Source: Thiodiazotropha sp037384445 (GTDB taxonomy: Bacteria > Pseudomonadota > Gammaproteobacteria > Chromatiales > Chromatiaceae). Taken from it: a stretch of DNA of 64,000 bases. The translations under genes were made by a program, and so were the position numbers. The DNA lies in the NCBI GenBank assembly GCA_037384445.1, contig JARRNY010000001.1:5432-69431 (forward strand). Reading direction: 5' to 3'. Below the pieces are notes generated by a model. The model had not been told where the DNA came from, searched no databases, and saw only the letters and a list, made by a program, of their open reading frames with translations. Within the stretch, counting starts at the first letter, position 1, and the number at the start of each line of letters is the position of its first letter. Below, piece by piece: positions 7,771 to 16,644 of this stretch.

Positions 7771-8862
7771 TTAATATGAGGATTGGGATCTCAGCTGATC
7801 GAGGGTCTCGAAGGCGCGTGCGATCTGTTCAGGGGTGTTGTGGAAGTGGGGGGAAAACCGAATGCCTCCACCGCGTTCGGCACAGACAACCTTGTGTTTC
7901 ATCAGCTCCTGCTGCAAGGCATGAGTATCGCTGTCGGGAACACGAAAGGTGACAATGCCGGCCCGTTGATCCCGGGCTCGCGGGGTCAGGAGTTCAAAGC
8001 CCCGGCGGTCGATCTGCTCGATACATGCAGCGGTATTTACCTCGATGCGAGATAGGATCTGTTCGATACCGATACCCTGTAGCAGCTCCAGGCTGGCCAG
8101 CAGGGCATGCGCCCCCAACATGTTCGGGCTGCCGCACTCGAAACGCCGGGCGCTGTCGGCGGGCCGCCAACTGCTGGCCTCGAAGTCCCATGCCGTCTCG
8201 ACCATGTGCCAACCGTACTGATGCAGTTGCAGACGCTCACGCAGCTCGGCACGACAGTAGAAAAGGGCGAGTCCCTCTGGGCCCAGCATCCATTTGTGGC
8301 CATCCGCCACCACCACATCCGCCAGGGTCTCATTCAGGTCGAACGGCAAGGCGCCCAGGCTCTGGATGGCATCGACCACGAAGAGGATATGGTTTTGGCG
8401 GCAGAACTGACCCAGATCCGACAGTCTCATCCGTCTACCAGTGGCATACTGCACTGAGCTGACGGCCAACAGCCGTGTGTTTTTGTCGCAGAGTGCCATC
8501 AGCGCCTGCTCCGGATCGCTTTCAGCCTCCAGGTCAAGCAGCCGTACCTCGACGCCTCTGGGCTCGAGTGATTGCCAGACGATCCGGTTAGAGGGAAACT
8601 CCTGGGCGATGGAGACTACGTTATCTCCCGCTTGCCAAGCCAGGCCGTGGGCAACCACGGAGAGTCCCTCAGATGTGCTTTTCAACAGCGCGATGTCATC
8701 AATTGAGGGTGCATTGATCAATCGGGCCAGGCTGGCGCGGAGAGCCGACTCCTGTTGCATCCAGTCGGGGTAGCGTAGGGCGCCGGTTTGGCCATTCTCA
8801 CGCGCAAATCGAGTTTGAATCTTCCTCTTCTTCCAGACAAGACTGAGCTGCCATGCTGCCAA
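7771..8862 (-). CDS. Class V aminotransferase / cysteine desulfurase-like PLP protein, N-terminus short
   Basis: A 363-residue fold-type I PLP enzyme of the class V aminotransferase family. Recognisable are LKSTSEGLSVVAHGL, the QEFPSNRIVW segment, Asp164 in FVVDAIQSLG (pyridine nitrogen) and the Schiff-base Lys190 in ADGHKWMLGPEG. Clear homology begins only near residue 18. The N-terminal segment with the Asn-His-Ala type motif of relatives (about 35 residues) is absent, and the upstream frame reaches a stop without showing it. The only start is TTG, overlapping the divergent cupin by 10 bp. It may be a truncated or decaying gene. Substrate unknown. Confidence 0.75.
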   Translation of the reverse strand: MAAWQLSLVWKKRKIQTRFARENGQTGALRYPDWMQQESALRASLARLINAPSIDDIALLKSTSEGLSVVAHGLAWQAGDNVVSIAQEFPSNRIVWQSLEPRGVEVRLLDLEAESDPEQALMALCDKNTRLLAVSSVQYATGRRMRLSDLGQFCRQNHILFVVDAIQSLGALPFDLNETLADVVVADGHKWMLGPEGLALFYCRAELRERLQLHQYGWHMVETAWDFEASSWRPADSARRFECGSPNMLGAHALLASLELLQGIGIEQILSRIEVNTAACIEQIDRRGFELLTPRARDQRAGIVTFRVPDSDTHALQQELMKHKVVCAERGGGIRFSPHFHNTPEQIARAFETLDQLRSQSSY

Positions 8863-9227
8863 ACATACTGACTTATGACCCTGAGAAGGAATATTTCTTT
8901 CGTGAAGGATGTTTTATCAACGAACTTTCCAATTCTGACGTTGACCCCGACTTGTCGGTAGCCCGGGTGCGTGTAAGGGCGGGTGAGCAAACGCGGTGGC
9001 ATCGACTCGAGGAGAGGATTGAGCGCTATGTGATCCTGCAGGGGGATGCAATGGTGGAAATCGGTGATCTTGAACCGAGTCGGGTTTCCGTCGGCGATGT
9101 GGTGCTGATTCCTGCAGGCTGCCGGCAAAGGATAAGGAATACCGGAGGATGCGACCTGGTGTTTCTCGCTTTGTGTACCCCCCGCTTTCTGGAAGCGGGC
9201 TATAGGGAGGATGAGGATCTGGGATAA
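8853..9227 (+). CDS. Cupin-domain protein
   Basis: A 124-residue single-domain cupin. Motif 1 lies around RVRAGEQTRWHRLEERIERYVILQGD, giving one clear metal-type His plus acidic residues. Motif 2 lies around GDVVLIPAGCRQRI, where the usual His is replaced, so metal binding may be weak. The ending LVFLALCTPRF is typical of small stand-alone cupins of the same length. No enzymatic role can be assigned. It is transcribed divergently from the PLP gene and the two starts overlap. Its own N-terminus looks complete. Confidence 0.75.
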   Translation: MLPNILTYDPEKEYFFREGCFINELSNSDVDPDLSVARVRVRAGEQTRWHRLEERIERYVILQGDAMVEIGDLEPSRVSVGDVVLIPAGCRQRIRNTGGCDLVFLALCTPRFLEAGYREDEDLG

Positions 9228-9489
9228 AAAATCAATCAAAACAAAGGGAAAGGGTCGTTTTATTATTTCTTAAGGGTTTTTTTGTGAGGCTGATTGCAAA
9301 ATAGTATGAACTTAACCATTCATAGAATATCAAAATTTCAGAAAATGCTAATATGGTCGATAATTAGAGTAGGGCAGAGGGAACTGCCCGAGCGAGTCAG
9401 TCAGGAGCGAAATTGACAAATATCACTGATTGATTTGGTTGAGAGGGAGCATTATATTAGTACTGCCTTAAGTAGTAACGAGGTGAGTT
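9228..9489. other. Intergenic stretch with a small hairpin
   Basis: AT-rich. Contains the inverted repeat gggcag 9372-9377 / ctgccc 9384-9389 and a TTGACA at 9413-9418, but no properly spaced -10. Nothing else was recognised. Confidence 0.3.
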
Positions 9490-9720
9490 ATGGCAATCCT
9501 GGATTGTAAACGGTTACGTAAAGTCGTCATGTTGGCCGGTGTGTTCCTGATCATCGGCATGTTCCTCGAAGTTATCGCGCATCTGCTCGCCCCGTCAGTC
9601 AACCTACTCTTCATACAACCACTGGCATTGGGTCTGGTGCTGGCTAGTCCGGCGATAATTCTCGTGACTGTGATCATCTCTCTGATCCCGGGTCTGATGC
9701 TCAAAGACTGCACTCAGTAA
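9490..9720 (+). CDS. Small two-helix membrane protein of unknown function
   Basis: A 76-residue protein after a plausible AGGTGAG ribosome binding site. A basic start (DCKRLRKVV) leads into a hydrophobic segment at about residues 12-33. A second hydrophobic stretch spans about residues 40-70. One internal Cys and a second near the C-terminus do not form a motif. It stands alone between the cupin and the multiheme genes. It is not recognised as a known family. The clean ribosome site and membrane composition are the main support. Confidence 0.55.
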   Translation: MAILDCKRLRKVVMLAGVFLIIGMFLEVIAHLLAPSVNLLFIQPLALGLVLASPAIILVTVIISLIPGLMLKDCTQ

Positions 9721-9811
9721 ACAGACAGCGGCGGGTCTACCCGGTCGGCTGGATCTGTTGTTGCTTTACAGCGGTGTGAGTCTCCCTTCTGTATAGAACG
9801 GGCCGGATGAA

Positions 9812-10438
9812 CTATTCATTCAGGAGCCGTTCGGCGCTGCCCGGCTCCAGGTCGAATTCCACCTCAATCATACGGTTCCACTCAGCACGCTTGAATGTTC
9901 GTTCATCGGGTACTCTTCGATGGACTAAATTGATATGGCAGTCGATGCAGGTTTTACCCTCGGCCTCCTCAAGATGAATTGCCAGTGTATTTGCACGCGT
10001 TCCCTGTATGGCTTCGCGCTGATGACAGCGTTTACAGGGTTCTGAATCGTTTGCCTGGAACCAACGACGGGCAGTGAAGGCTGCATCCGGCAGATGAAGA
10101 GCGTTTGTCGCCGGGTCGTCGTAGTCTGGTCCGAACAGCTGCGCTAATAGATCCTTTCCACCCATCAAGTGATCCCAGGTGGCGGCGAAGACCTCTTCAG
10201 AGACATGACAGTCACCGCAACTGGCACGCACACCCGATACAGGTAGATAGTGCGGCGATTGTCGGTAGGGCTTAGCCGCCAGTTCCATCGAATGACAACT
10301 GGTACAGAAGGCCTCGGTACTGGTCAGGCGATCAAACTCGATGAGGAAGAGTACAAAGCTGATTCCCACCATGCCGCCGATAACCAGGGCATAGAACAGG
10401 TGACGGCTGATTCTGACCGGGAGTCGGAACTTACTCAT
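9812..10438 (-). CDS. NapC/NirT-family tetraheme cytochrome c
   Basis: Membrane-anchored tetraheme quinol dehydrogenase of 208 residues. One N-terminal helix spans about residues 13-34, followed by a periplasmic domain. There are four CxxCH haem sites: CTSCH (45-49), CGDCH, CKRCH and CIDCH. In this family it passes electrons from quinol to a periplasmic reductase. The gene overlaps the upstream HAO-type cytochrome by 8 bp, so the two are translationally coupled and probably form a quinol-to-octaheme branch, as in epsilonproteobacterial haoA/napC pairs. The partner assignment is an inference from that arrangement. Confidence 0.9.
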   Translation of the reverse strand: MSKFRLPVRISRHLFYALVIGGMVGISFVLFLIEFDRLTSTEAFCTSCHSMELAAKPYRQSPHYLPVSGVRASCGDCHVSEEVFAATWDHLMGGKDLLAQLFGPDYDDPATNALHLPDAAFTARRWFQANDSEPCKRCHQREAIQGTRANTLAIHLEEAEGKTCIDCHINLVHRRVPDERTFKRAEWNRMIEVEFDLEPGSAERLLNE

Positions 10439-11885
10439 GGGGCGTCAGGCCCTGGCCGTAGCCCAGAATCGGATTAGCCATCTGCGGCTGGTTCAGCCAA
10501 TCATGCAACTCCAAGTCACGCACCTGCTCCTTGATCAGCTGCTCGCCTCGCTCTTTGCCCGCTACGAGGATGACCTGGGGTAGGAAGTTGGCATAAAAGT
10601 TACGGCCCACCTGATACATGCCCTCCCACCAGGTATGGTTGGGACTGGCCATGGCTGCGCCGTGACGAGCGCGCGCGCCTTCGTCGTGCCAGAGTTCCCA
10701 GTAGGTGTATTCAATCGGCTCATCAAACGGTGTAGGTGTCAGCAGATTCTCCTGGTAGAGGGTCTGCATGATTCGTTCCGCGGGGTGGCCGAATTTATCA
10801 TTGTAGAGTTGGACTACCGCATCGAACTGCTGCATAAAGTTTTCGGTGAAGGCTTTGGCGTGACACTCCAGACAGACCAGGCTCATCGCTTGGCGGCGTC
10901 TCCGGGCGCTGGCAACAGCCTTGACAACACCCAGGGTGCCGTCGGTTTTGCTCAACTCACTGCCTCGTCTGGGGCTGGGAAGGGTAGAGGGTAACTCGAG
11001 TTTTTCCCCGCTCTCGAACACAACCAACTGCTGACGAACGGATACGCGGGTGTTGAGACTCCAGACATTACGCATGCCCACATCGTGTGTGCCTTTGAGT
11101 TTCCCTGCGGCTCCCATATGGCAGGTCACACAGGTAGGTGCAGCTGCATAGTTCTTGCCGGCTACCCACTCGTCACTGTCGAGGGCCATTTCGGATCGCT
11201 TTGCACTATAGATCATGCCGTGCTTCGAGGCTTCGTAGATCGCCTTGTCCGGTGAATCGGGGCCTGCATGGCAGCGGATACAGGCGCTGGGCTCTCGGGC
11301 CTGTGACTTGGAAAAGGCATGTCGTCCATGACAGGCGGAGCAGGACCCCTTTGAACCATCGGGGTTGATTCTGCCAATACCGGAATTCGGCCAGGTGGTC
11401 GCGTCAAGAGTGCCGTCACCTTTCAGTCGCACTCTAGAGCCATGACACTGATTGCAGCCGGCGGCTACGATGGCGTCACCACCAACATGGCCAGCCAGGG
11501 CGGGCAAGCGATTTTCGATCAGAGTCGCTGCTTCAGAGTGAACGGAGCCTCTCTGTTGTTCGTACTCTGCAGTGTGACAGCGACTGCAATCTTTGGGCGA
11601 GACAATGGTAGCGATAATAGCTCCCTCGTGCGTGATCGCATCAGTGTCATCCGTATCCGCCTTATGACAGTCGAGGCAATTGACCTTCGCCTCGGCATGC
11701 TTGCTCTTGCGCCACTGTTCAGTCAAACCTGGTGAGGACTTCGCGTGACAGCTGATACACGGCTCCCCTTCTGGATCACCCCATTGCTCGGGTTGCAGTG
11801 AGACCTTTGCGGCAAAGGAATCAGTCAGCGAAGAAACAAGTACCAGTGTCAGAACATAGACCCAATGCTCCACTTGGCGAATCAT
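10431..11885 (-). CDS. Octaheme cytochrome of the hydroxylamine oxidoreductase family
   Basis: A 484-residue secreted protein with a signal peptide ending near DSFAA. There are eight CxxCH sites, in order: CISCH, CLDCH, CSRCH, CNQCH, CSACH, CIRCH, CVTCH and CLECH. This matches HAO, where haem 4 (here CNQCH) is the active-site haem. The C-terminal helical region shows the typical NHTWWEGMYQVGRNFY stretch. The tight coupling to a NapC-type cytochrome favours the reductive (epsilon-Hao-like) role on nitrite or hydroxylamine over hydroxylamine oxidation. Whether the cross-linking Tyr of true HAO is present could not be decided by eye. Confidence 0.85.
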   Translation of the reverse strand: MIRQVEHWVYVLTLVLVSSLTDSFAAKVSLQPEQWGDPEGEPCISCHAKSSPGLTEQWRKSKHAEAKVNCLDCHKADTDDTDAITHEGAIIATIVSPKDCSRCHTAEYEQQRGSVHSEAATLIENRLPALAGHVGGDAIVAAGCNQCHGSRVRLKGDGTLDATTWPNSGIGRINPDGSKGSCSACHGRHAFSKSQAREPSACIRCHAGPDSPDKAIYEASKHGMIYSAKRSEMALDSDEWVAGKNYAAAPTCVTCHMGAAGKLKGTHDVGMRNVWSLNTRVSVRQQLVVFESGEKLELPSTLPSPRRGSELSKTDGTLGVVKAVASARRRRQAMSLVCLECHAKAFTENFMQQFDAVVQLYNDKFGHPAERIMQTLYQENLLTPTPFDEPIEYTYWELWHDEGARARHGAAMASPNHTWWEGMYQVGRNFYANFLPQVILVAGKERGEQLIKEQVRDLELHDWLNQPQMANPILGYGQGLTPHE

Positions 11886-12175
11886 CGTTACTCCTTTACC
11901 TGACTCCGCCAGAGAGACTGGTCGTCGTCATAATTGTGCTTGATTGGTTGGCGTAGGAGCCTGTCAAGGAGACAGCTGAGTGAAGGCTCGCATGGATCGA
12001 GTACTGCTATGTTTATCAACACGCCGAGTGAAATCACATGCGTTTCCCAGCATAACAGGCGAAGATGATGAGACCATGATTAGGGTCATTAAAATTTCTG
12101 TGCAAGACTTTTCGCGGAAGCAATAAGAAGTAAGAAGTAAGCTTCAATATCAATCGTCTCTCAAGGAGGAATATC
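11886..12175. promoter_or_regulatory. Divergent promoter region between the multiheme genes
   Basis: 290 bp separating the HAO-type and pentaheme genes, which are read away from each other, so promoters for both must lie here. No convincing -35/-10 pair or FNR site was found. The plus-side ribosome site AAGGAGGA just before 12176 is strong. Confidence 0.4.
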
Positions 12176-13471
12176 ATGGATGCGTCCCGTACTCCAAGGC
12201 GTTGTTGTGCCCGCCTATTTTCACTCATGCTGTTGGTTTTCGCCCCACTAGCGATAACGATTCCCGCTATTGGCGCGGATACCGTTCATCTGATCTCTGC
12301 AGAGGTTTGCAAACAGTGCCACAAAGAGATCTATCAGCAATGGAAAGGCTCCATGCACGCCCAGAGTACCGCTCTGGCTGATCCGATACATGCGACCTTC
12401 TATAAAAAGGTCGTGGGCAGCCCCACCGAGGAGGGTGTAAAGCACATAGCGTCGGGCAAGTACCCGGTTTGCCTTCAATGCCACGCGCCCAATGCGGCTG
12501 TCGATCAGTCAACGAAGCTGGATGCCAAGGCCGCTTACTCTGAAGGAGTCAACTGTGTCGCCTGCCATACTTTGGCCAAGTTCAAAGGGACGACAGGGCA
12601 GGACGGCAAAATGCTGTTGGGCCTGAAGGCGTATGTGCGTTCCAATACGCTTCAGGGGCCACAAGGCTTCGATCAGGAGCTCGGTAAATTGTCCAACTCG
12701 GATGACCTCTTTGGTGGTCTGCCCGCAGATGATGATAGCAAGCCCAATCCACATACCCAGGGAGCATTGGAACTCGACGGAGTGCCAATTCCAGCTCTGC
12801 CAATGGCGGATAATCCCCGCTTGATGAAGACCAATGCCGCTTGTATGGGTTGTCACGATAAGCGAAATAATCCACACGGCGTTCCCTTGTGTCAGACCGG
12901 GAATGAGTACGCCGGTAGCAATGTCAATTGCCAATCCTGTCACATGCCAATTGCCGGTGGTATGGCTAACCATAGTATGAATGGAGGACATGGCGACGCT
13001 ATGCTCAGTCGCAGTGTGGTCTTTAGTGTGGATTCTGCTGCAGAAGGCAAACAGCTGAAAACCACCGTTACACTGAAGAATATGCAACCGCACAGTTTGC
13101 CGACAGGTGCTCCGTTCAGGAATATCTATCTGAAACTTTCCGCCTATGATGACAAAGGTAATTTGGTCTGGGAAAACGCTCAGGGTCACCCGGCAAAAAG
13201 CGATGCGAAGGCCTATTTTGCCTATCGTCTTGCAGACGACAAAGGTGATCCTGCGTTGCCGCCAGTGGCAACTCAGCTGGGATTGGATTCGCGGCTTAAA
13301 CCACATGAAGAGCGGGTGCTCTCCTATGATATTCCTGCGGCTGGGGTGACATTGGTTAGAGGAGAGCTTTATTACAATCTACTATGGCCTGCTCTGGTTG
13401 AGAAATTCTCGCACTTGCCTGCTGATCTGGTCACACCCAAACTGATTGCGGTGAGTGAGGTGACCTTCTAA
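12176..13471 (+). CDS. Pentaheme cytochrome c, cytochrome c-554-like
   Basis: A 431-residue secreted multiheme cytochrome with a signal peptide ending near AIGA. Five CxxCH sites are visible: CKQCH, CLQCH, CVACH, CMGCH and CQSCH. The first part, ISAEVCKQCHKEIYQQWKGSMHA, is typical of the cytochrome c-554 family. The last 150 residues carry no haem site and look like a beta-rich domain (KTTVTLKNMQPHSLPTGAPFRNIYLKLSAYD). It follows a strong AAGGAGG site and heads the plus-strand arm. Probably a periplasmic electron carrier for the octaheme enzyme encoded next. That role is inferred. Confidence 0.82.
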   Translation: MDASRTPRRCCARLFSLMLLVFAPLAITIPAIGADTVHLISAEVCKQCHKEIYQQWKGSMHAQSTALADPIHATFYKKVVGSPTEEGVKHIASGKYPVCLQCHAPNAAVDQSTKLDAKAAYSEGVNCVACHTLAKFKGTTGQDGKMLLGLKAYVRSNTLQGPQGFDQELGKLSNSDDLFGGLPADDDSKPNPHTQGALELDGVPIPALPMADNPRLMKTNAACMGCHDKRNNPHGVPLCQTGNEYAGSNVNCQSCHMPIAGGMANHSMNGGHGDAMLSRSVVFSVDSAAEGKQLKTTVTLKNMQPHSLPTGAPFRNIYLKLSAYDDKGNLVWENAQGHPAKSDAKAYFAYRLADDKGDPALPPVATQLGLDSRLKPHEERVLSYDIPAAGVTLVRGELYYNLLWPALVEKFSHLPADLVTPKLIAVSEVTF

Positions 13472-13543
13472 CTCCTGCATTGTCGGCACAGGCCTCCATC
13501 ACTGGCGAGGCCCGTGCCTCAATTATCTAAAGAGAGGCGAACC

Positions 13544-15157
13544 ATGCGACGAGGCCAAACCGTCACTTTGCAGTTGCTGCGAAGAGTGGTAGTTAGTGTC
13601 CTGATTCTGCTACCCGCATCGCTCTTGGCTGAAAGCGCCTTGGGTGATTCCACCGCCGATCATACGAAATTCGAGGCGCTGAAAAAAACCTTTGAAAATG
13701 GTCCGGCTGTCACCAAAGCCTGTCTGAGTTGCCATACGGAAGCGGCCAAACAGATACACAAAACAAAACACTGGAACTGGAGGCTTACCCACCCGGATAC
13801 CGGAGAGATATTAGGAAAGCGTGAGATTATCAACAGTTTTTGCGGCAGTATCGAGTCCAACTATGCCCGTTGTACCAGTTGTCATATCGGCTATGGCTGG
13901 AAAGATAGTTCGTTCGATTTCAGCTCTGAAGTCAATGTGGATTGTCTTGTGTGTCACGACACCACAGGTACATACAAGAAGTTTCCCACCGGTGCAGGCC
14001 ACCCAACCTATGTAGATAAACCGTTTCCACCAAAGAGCAAAAAGATCTGGAAAGCACCGGATTTGGCCTACGTGGCGCAACACGTAGGCAAGACAAGCCG
14101 GGCAACCTGTGGCGCCTGCCACTTTTATGGTGGCGGCGGCGATGGTGTTAAACATGGTGATCTCGACTCCAGCATGACGGATCCTGATCGAAACCTCGAT
14201 GTTCATCTTGGGCGTGACGGACTCGATTTCAGCTGTAGTACCTGCCATCGGACAGATGGCCACGATGTGGCTGGCAGCCGATACACAACGCTTGCAACGG
14301 ATACACACGGTATCGATGTGCCAGGCCGGGATGACCTGAATCGTGCAACCTGCGAAAGTTGTCACGGCAGTCGCCCTCATGATGCTGAGATCAATGACAA
14401 GAACAACGATCACACCGATAAGGTGGCCTGCGTTACCTGCCACATCCCTTATTACGCCCGTGGAGGAAAGCCCACAAAAATATGGTGGGATTGGTCAACG
14501 GCAGGTAAGAAAACTCAGTATGGAAAAGAGATAAAGACTAAAGATGCTCGCGGCTACCTGACCTATGTCACAAAAAAAGGGAGTTTCGACTGGGGAGAGA
14601 ATCTGGTTCCGGAATATGCCTGGTATTCAGGCAATATCCGCTACAAACAACTGGACGAGAAGATTGATCCAACCGGTGTGGTGGCCATCAATACATTCGA
14701 AGGCAGCTACGGAGACCCAAATGCGCGCATCTGGCCTTTTAAGGTCATGCGTGGCAAACAAGTCTATGACAAAGGCAACAATACCCTGGTTTTGTCTCAC
14801 CTGTTCGGTAAAGATCCCGATGCTTTTTGGAGATCCTACGACTGGAATAGGGCGATTCAGTCTGCAATGCAATCGGTCGGTGCCGAGTACAGTGGCGAGT
14901 ATGGTTTTATTGAGACCACATATCATTGGCCATTGGCGCATATGGTGGCGCCAAAAGAGAAAGCTCTACAGTGCCATGACTGTCACAGCAGGTCGGGTCG
15001 TCTGCAGTCTCTGAGAGGATTCTATATGCCCGGAAGGGATTCAAACTATTGGGTGGATACGCTGGGCTGGCTGATGGTTCTAGGCACCCTCGGTGGCGTG
15101 TCACTGCATGGTTTGGGGCGGATTCTAATGAAAATGAAGCGGGAGAAAAAACTATGA
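13544..15157 (+). CDS. Octaheme c-type cytochrome, tetrathionate reductase (OTR) family
   Basis: A 537-residue protein starting at MRRGQTVTLQ after AGAGAGGCGA. An upstream in-frame ATG at 13514 has no ribosome site. Signal peptide near SLLAESALG. Eight CxxCH sites: CLSCH, CTSCH, CLVCH, CGACH, CSTCH, CESCH, CVTCH and CHDCH. Segments such as KTKHWNWRLTHPDTGE and INSFCGSIESNYARCTSCHIGYGW are characteristic of Shewanella-type OTR, which reduces tetrathionate, nitrite and hydroxylamine in vitro. A C-terminal membrane helix (WVDTLGWLMVLGTLGG) anchors it. The stop overlaps the cytochrome b start (ATGA), giving a quinol-linked pair. Confidence 0.9.
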   Translation: MRRGQTVTLQLLRRVVVSVLILLPASLLAESALGDSTADHTKFEALKKTFENGPAVTKACLSCHTEAAKQIHKTKHWNWRLTHPDTGEILGKREIINSFCGSIESNYARCTSCHIGYGWKDSSFDFSSEVNVDCLVCHDTTGTYKKFPTGAGHPTYVDKPFPPKSKKIWKAPDLAYVAQHVGKTSRATCGACHFYGGGGDGVKHGDLDSSMTDPDRNLDVHLGRDGLDFSCSTCHRTDGHDVAGSRYTTLATDTHGIDVPGRDDLNRATCESCHGSRPHDAEINDKNNDHTDKVACVTCHIPYYARGGKPTKIWWDWSTAGKKTQYGKEIKTKDARGYLTYVTKKGSFDWGENLVPEYAWYSGNIRYKQLDEKIDPTGVVAINTFEGSYGDPNARIWPFKVMRGKQVYDKGNNTLVLSHLFGKDPDAFWRSYDWNRAIQSAMQSVGAEYSGEYGFIETTYHWPLAHMVAPKEKALQCHDCHSRSGRLQSLRGFYMPGRDSNYWVDTLGWLMVLGTLGGVSLHGLGRILMKMKREKKL

Positions 15158-15750
15158 ACGGTGTGATTCTCTACAGTCGCTTCGAGCGATTCTGGCACTG
15201 GAGCCAGACAGTACTGATTTTATTGATGTTAGTCACCGGATTTGAAATCCACGGAGTATACACCCTGGTGGGCTTCGAAGATGCCATTAATATTCATACG
15301 CTGGTGGCGTGGCTACTGATAGGACTATGGCTGTTGGGGCTTTTTTGGCATGCCACTACTGGTGAATGGCGGCAGTATATACCAGCTGAGTCTGACAGCA
15401 TGCTGGCAATGATTCGCTACTATAGCGTAGGGATCTTTCTTGGAGCGGCCCATCCGTTTCATCGTAGAAGGGCGGAAAAGCATAATCCTTTGCAGCGCAT
15501 GGCCTATCTCATGCTAACGATGATCATCTCTCCGATTCTCTGGCTCAGCGGTCTGCTCTATCTTTTTTACCAAAAGTGGGCGCTGATCGGCTTGGCGGGA
15601 TTGCCTCTGGAACTGGTTGCGATGACGCATACTCTGGCGGCATTTGCTATGTTGGCTTTTCTGGTCGTTCATCTCTATTTCACGCTGACAACAAGCACTA
15701 AACCTTTTGCTTTCGTGAAAGAGATGGTCACGGGGTACCGCGAAGAGTAA
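15154..15750 (+). CDS. Di-haem cytochrome b partner of the octaheme cytochrome
   Basis: A 198-residue membrane protein of the hydrogenase/thiosulfate-reductase cytochrome b type, with four to five helices. Candidate haem ligands are histidines in FERFWHWSQ, INIHTLVAW, GLFWHATT and the last helices (MTHTLAAF, LVVHLYF). It would exchange electrons between the quinone pool and the periplasmic OTR. The ATG overlaps the OTR stop by 4 bp, and a longer in-frame reading from 15049 lies entirely inside the OTR gene and was rejected. This is the last gene of the plus-strand arm. Confidence 0.88.
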   Translation: MNGVILYSRFERFWHWSQTVLILLMLVTGFEIHGVYTLVGFEDAINIHTLVAWLLIGLWLLGLFWHATTGEWRQYIPAESDSMLAMIRYYSVGIFLGAAHPFHRRRAEKHNPLQRMAYLMLTMIISPILWLSGLLYLFYQKWALIGLAGLPLELVAMTHTLAAFAMLAFLVVHLYFTLTTSTKPFAFVKEMVTGYREE

Positions 15751-15978
15751 AGGTGTTTCTTATTGTGAATTGTTACAGGTGACGGTTACACTCGCCGCAC
15801 AGATTTTGTGCTGTGACATTGTTTTTTGAATTTTGAGATTGACGAACTGTTAATCTTTTCTCCACGTGGAAAGTAAATCGGGCTATAAACCGAAACGCAA
15901 TTAACTGGTATGAGTTAGCTGTTTTTTGAAATATGCCGTAAAAAATTCCCTCGTTCCATAAAAAAACATTATTCAGAC
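15751..15978. other. AT-rich intergenic region
   Basis: About 230 bp between the cytochrome b gene and the basic-protein promoter. No gene, terminator or repeat could be supported. Confidence 0.3.
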
Positions 15979-16007
15979 TTGTTATCAATAGGTTATCGAA
16001 CTATATT
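15979..16007 (+). promoter_or_regulatory. Sigma-70-type promoter of the basic-protein gene
   Basis: TTGTTA at 15979-15984, a 17-bp spacer, then TATATT at 16002-16007, 37 bp upstream of the start codon in an AT-rich region. Confidence 0.5.
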
Positions 16008-16044
16008 TGTAGCACTTTATTAGAAACAGACGATAGGAGAAGTA

Positions 16045-16548
16045 ATGGCCGTTAAAAAAACCGTAAAAAGAACTGTTAAGAAACGCCGTAAGGCAAGAAA
16101 AGTAGTTCCGATCGATAGTGTTATTTCATCACTTGAAGCGAACGCTGCGTTATCACCTGTCAACAAACGGGCTTTGACCCGGATCAAACAGGCAGACAGT
16201 GCGGTTGCCCGACTCGAGAAGAGAGTGGAGACTGCTGCAGCTCGTGTGAGCAAAGCTGTTGAATCGGTTGCGAAAGCGAAAACTGCAACAGCCAAGGCGA
16301 ATGCCGCTGAGAGAGCTGCAACTGCAAGAGCCGCACTGAAAGAGGTCAAGGCATCTCTCTCACAAGCTGTTTCTGAGCAGAAGAAGGCAGCCCGCCTGGC
16401 CAGAACTCTCGACAAGTCGATGCAGTCGGCGCATGCCAAGATGGCGAAAGCGTATGAAAAGGTGGCCAAGGCAGCTGAGAAGGCCGCTGAGAAAACCACG
16501 CGACGCCGTAGAACACGGAAAAAACGGGCAGCTAAAACTGACGCCTGA
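16045..16548 (+). CDS. Lys/Ala-rich histone H1-like basic protein
   Basis: A 167-residue highly basic protein. It opens with a KKTVKRTVKKRRKARK tail and ends with a TRRRRTRKKRAAKTDA tail. Between them is a long Ala/Lys/Glu region that looks like continuous alpha helix or coiled coil (about residues 45-145). The composition resembles bacterial histone H1-like DNA-binding proteins, but no specific family is recognised. A clear ribosome site (TAGGAGAAG) and a promoter-like sequence precede it. It stands alone between two non-coding stretches. Nucleoid binding is a guess from charge alone. Confidence 0.7.
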   Translation: MAVKKTVKRTVKKRRKARKVVPIDSVISSLEANAALSPVNKRALTRIKQADSAVARLEKRVETAAARVSKAVESVAKAKTATAKANAAERAATARAALKEVKASLSQAVSEQKKAARLARTLDKSMQSAHAKMAKAYEKVAKAAEKAAEKTTRRRRTRKKRAAKTDA

Positions 16549-16564
16549 AGCTTTGTGAGGTGAG

Positions 16565-16585
16565 GCCGGTTTATTCTTAACCGGC
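16565..16585 (+). terminator. Hairpin after the basic-protein gene
   Basis: gccggtt 16565-16571 / aaccggc 16579-16585, a 7-bp stem with a 7-nt loop 17 bp after the stop. The downstream tract is only weakly T-rich. Confidence 0.5.
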
Positions 16586-16644
16586 TTATCCTCAATTAGG
16601 AAGTTAACTTGTAATTCAGCCAGCCTCTGGCTAATACTTGTAGC

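Noticed and set aside
9413..9458. Promoter TTGACA ... TATATT before the small membrane protein
   Set aside because: The elements are about 34 bp apart, twice the functional spacing.
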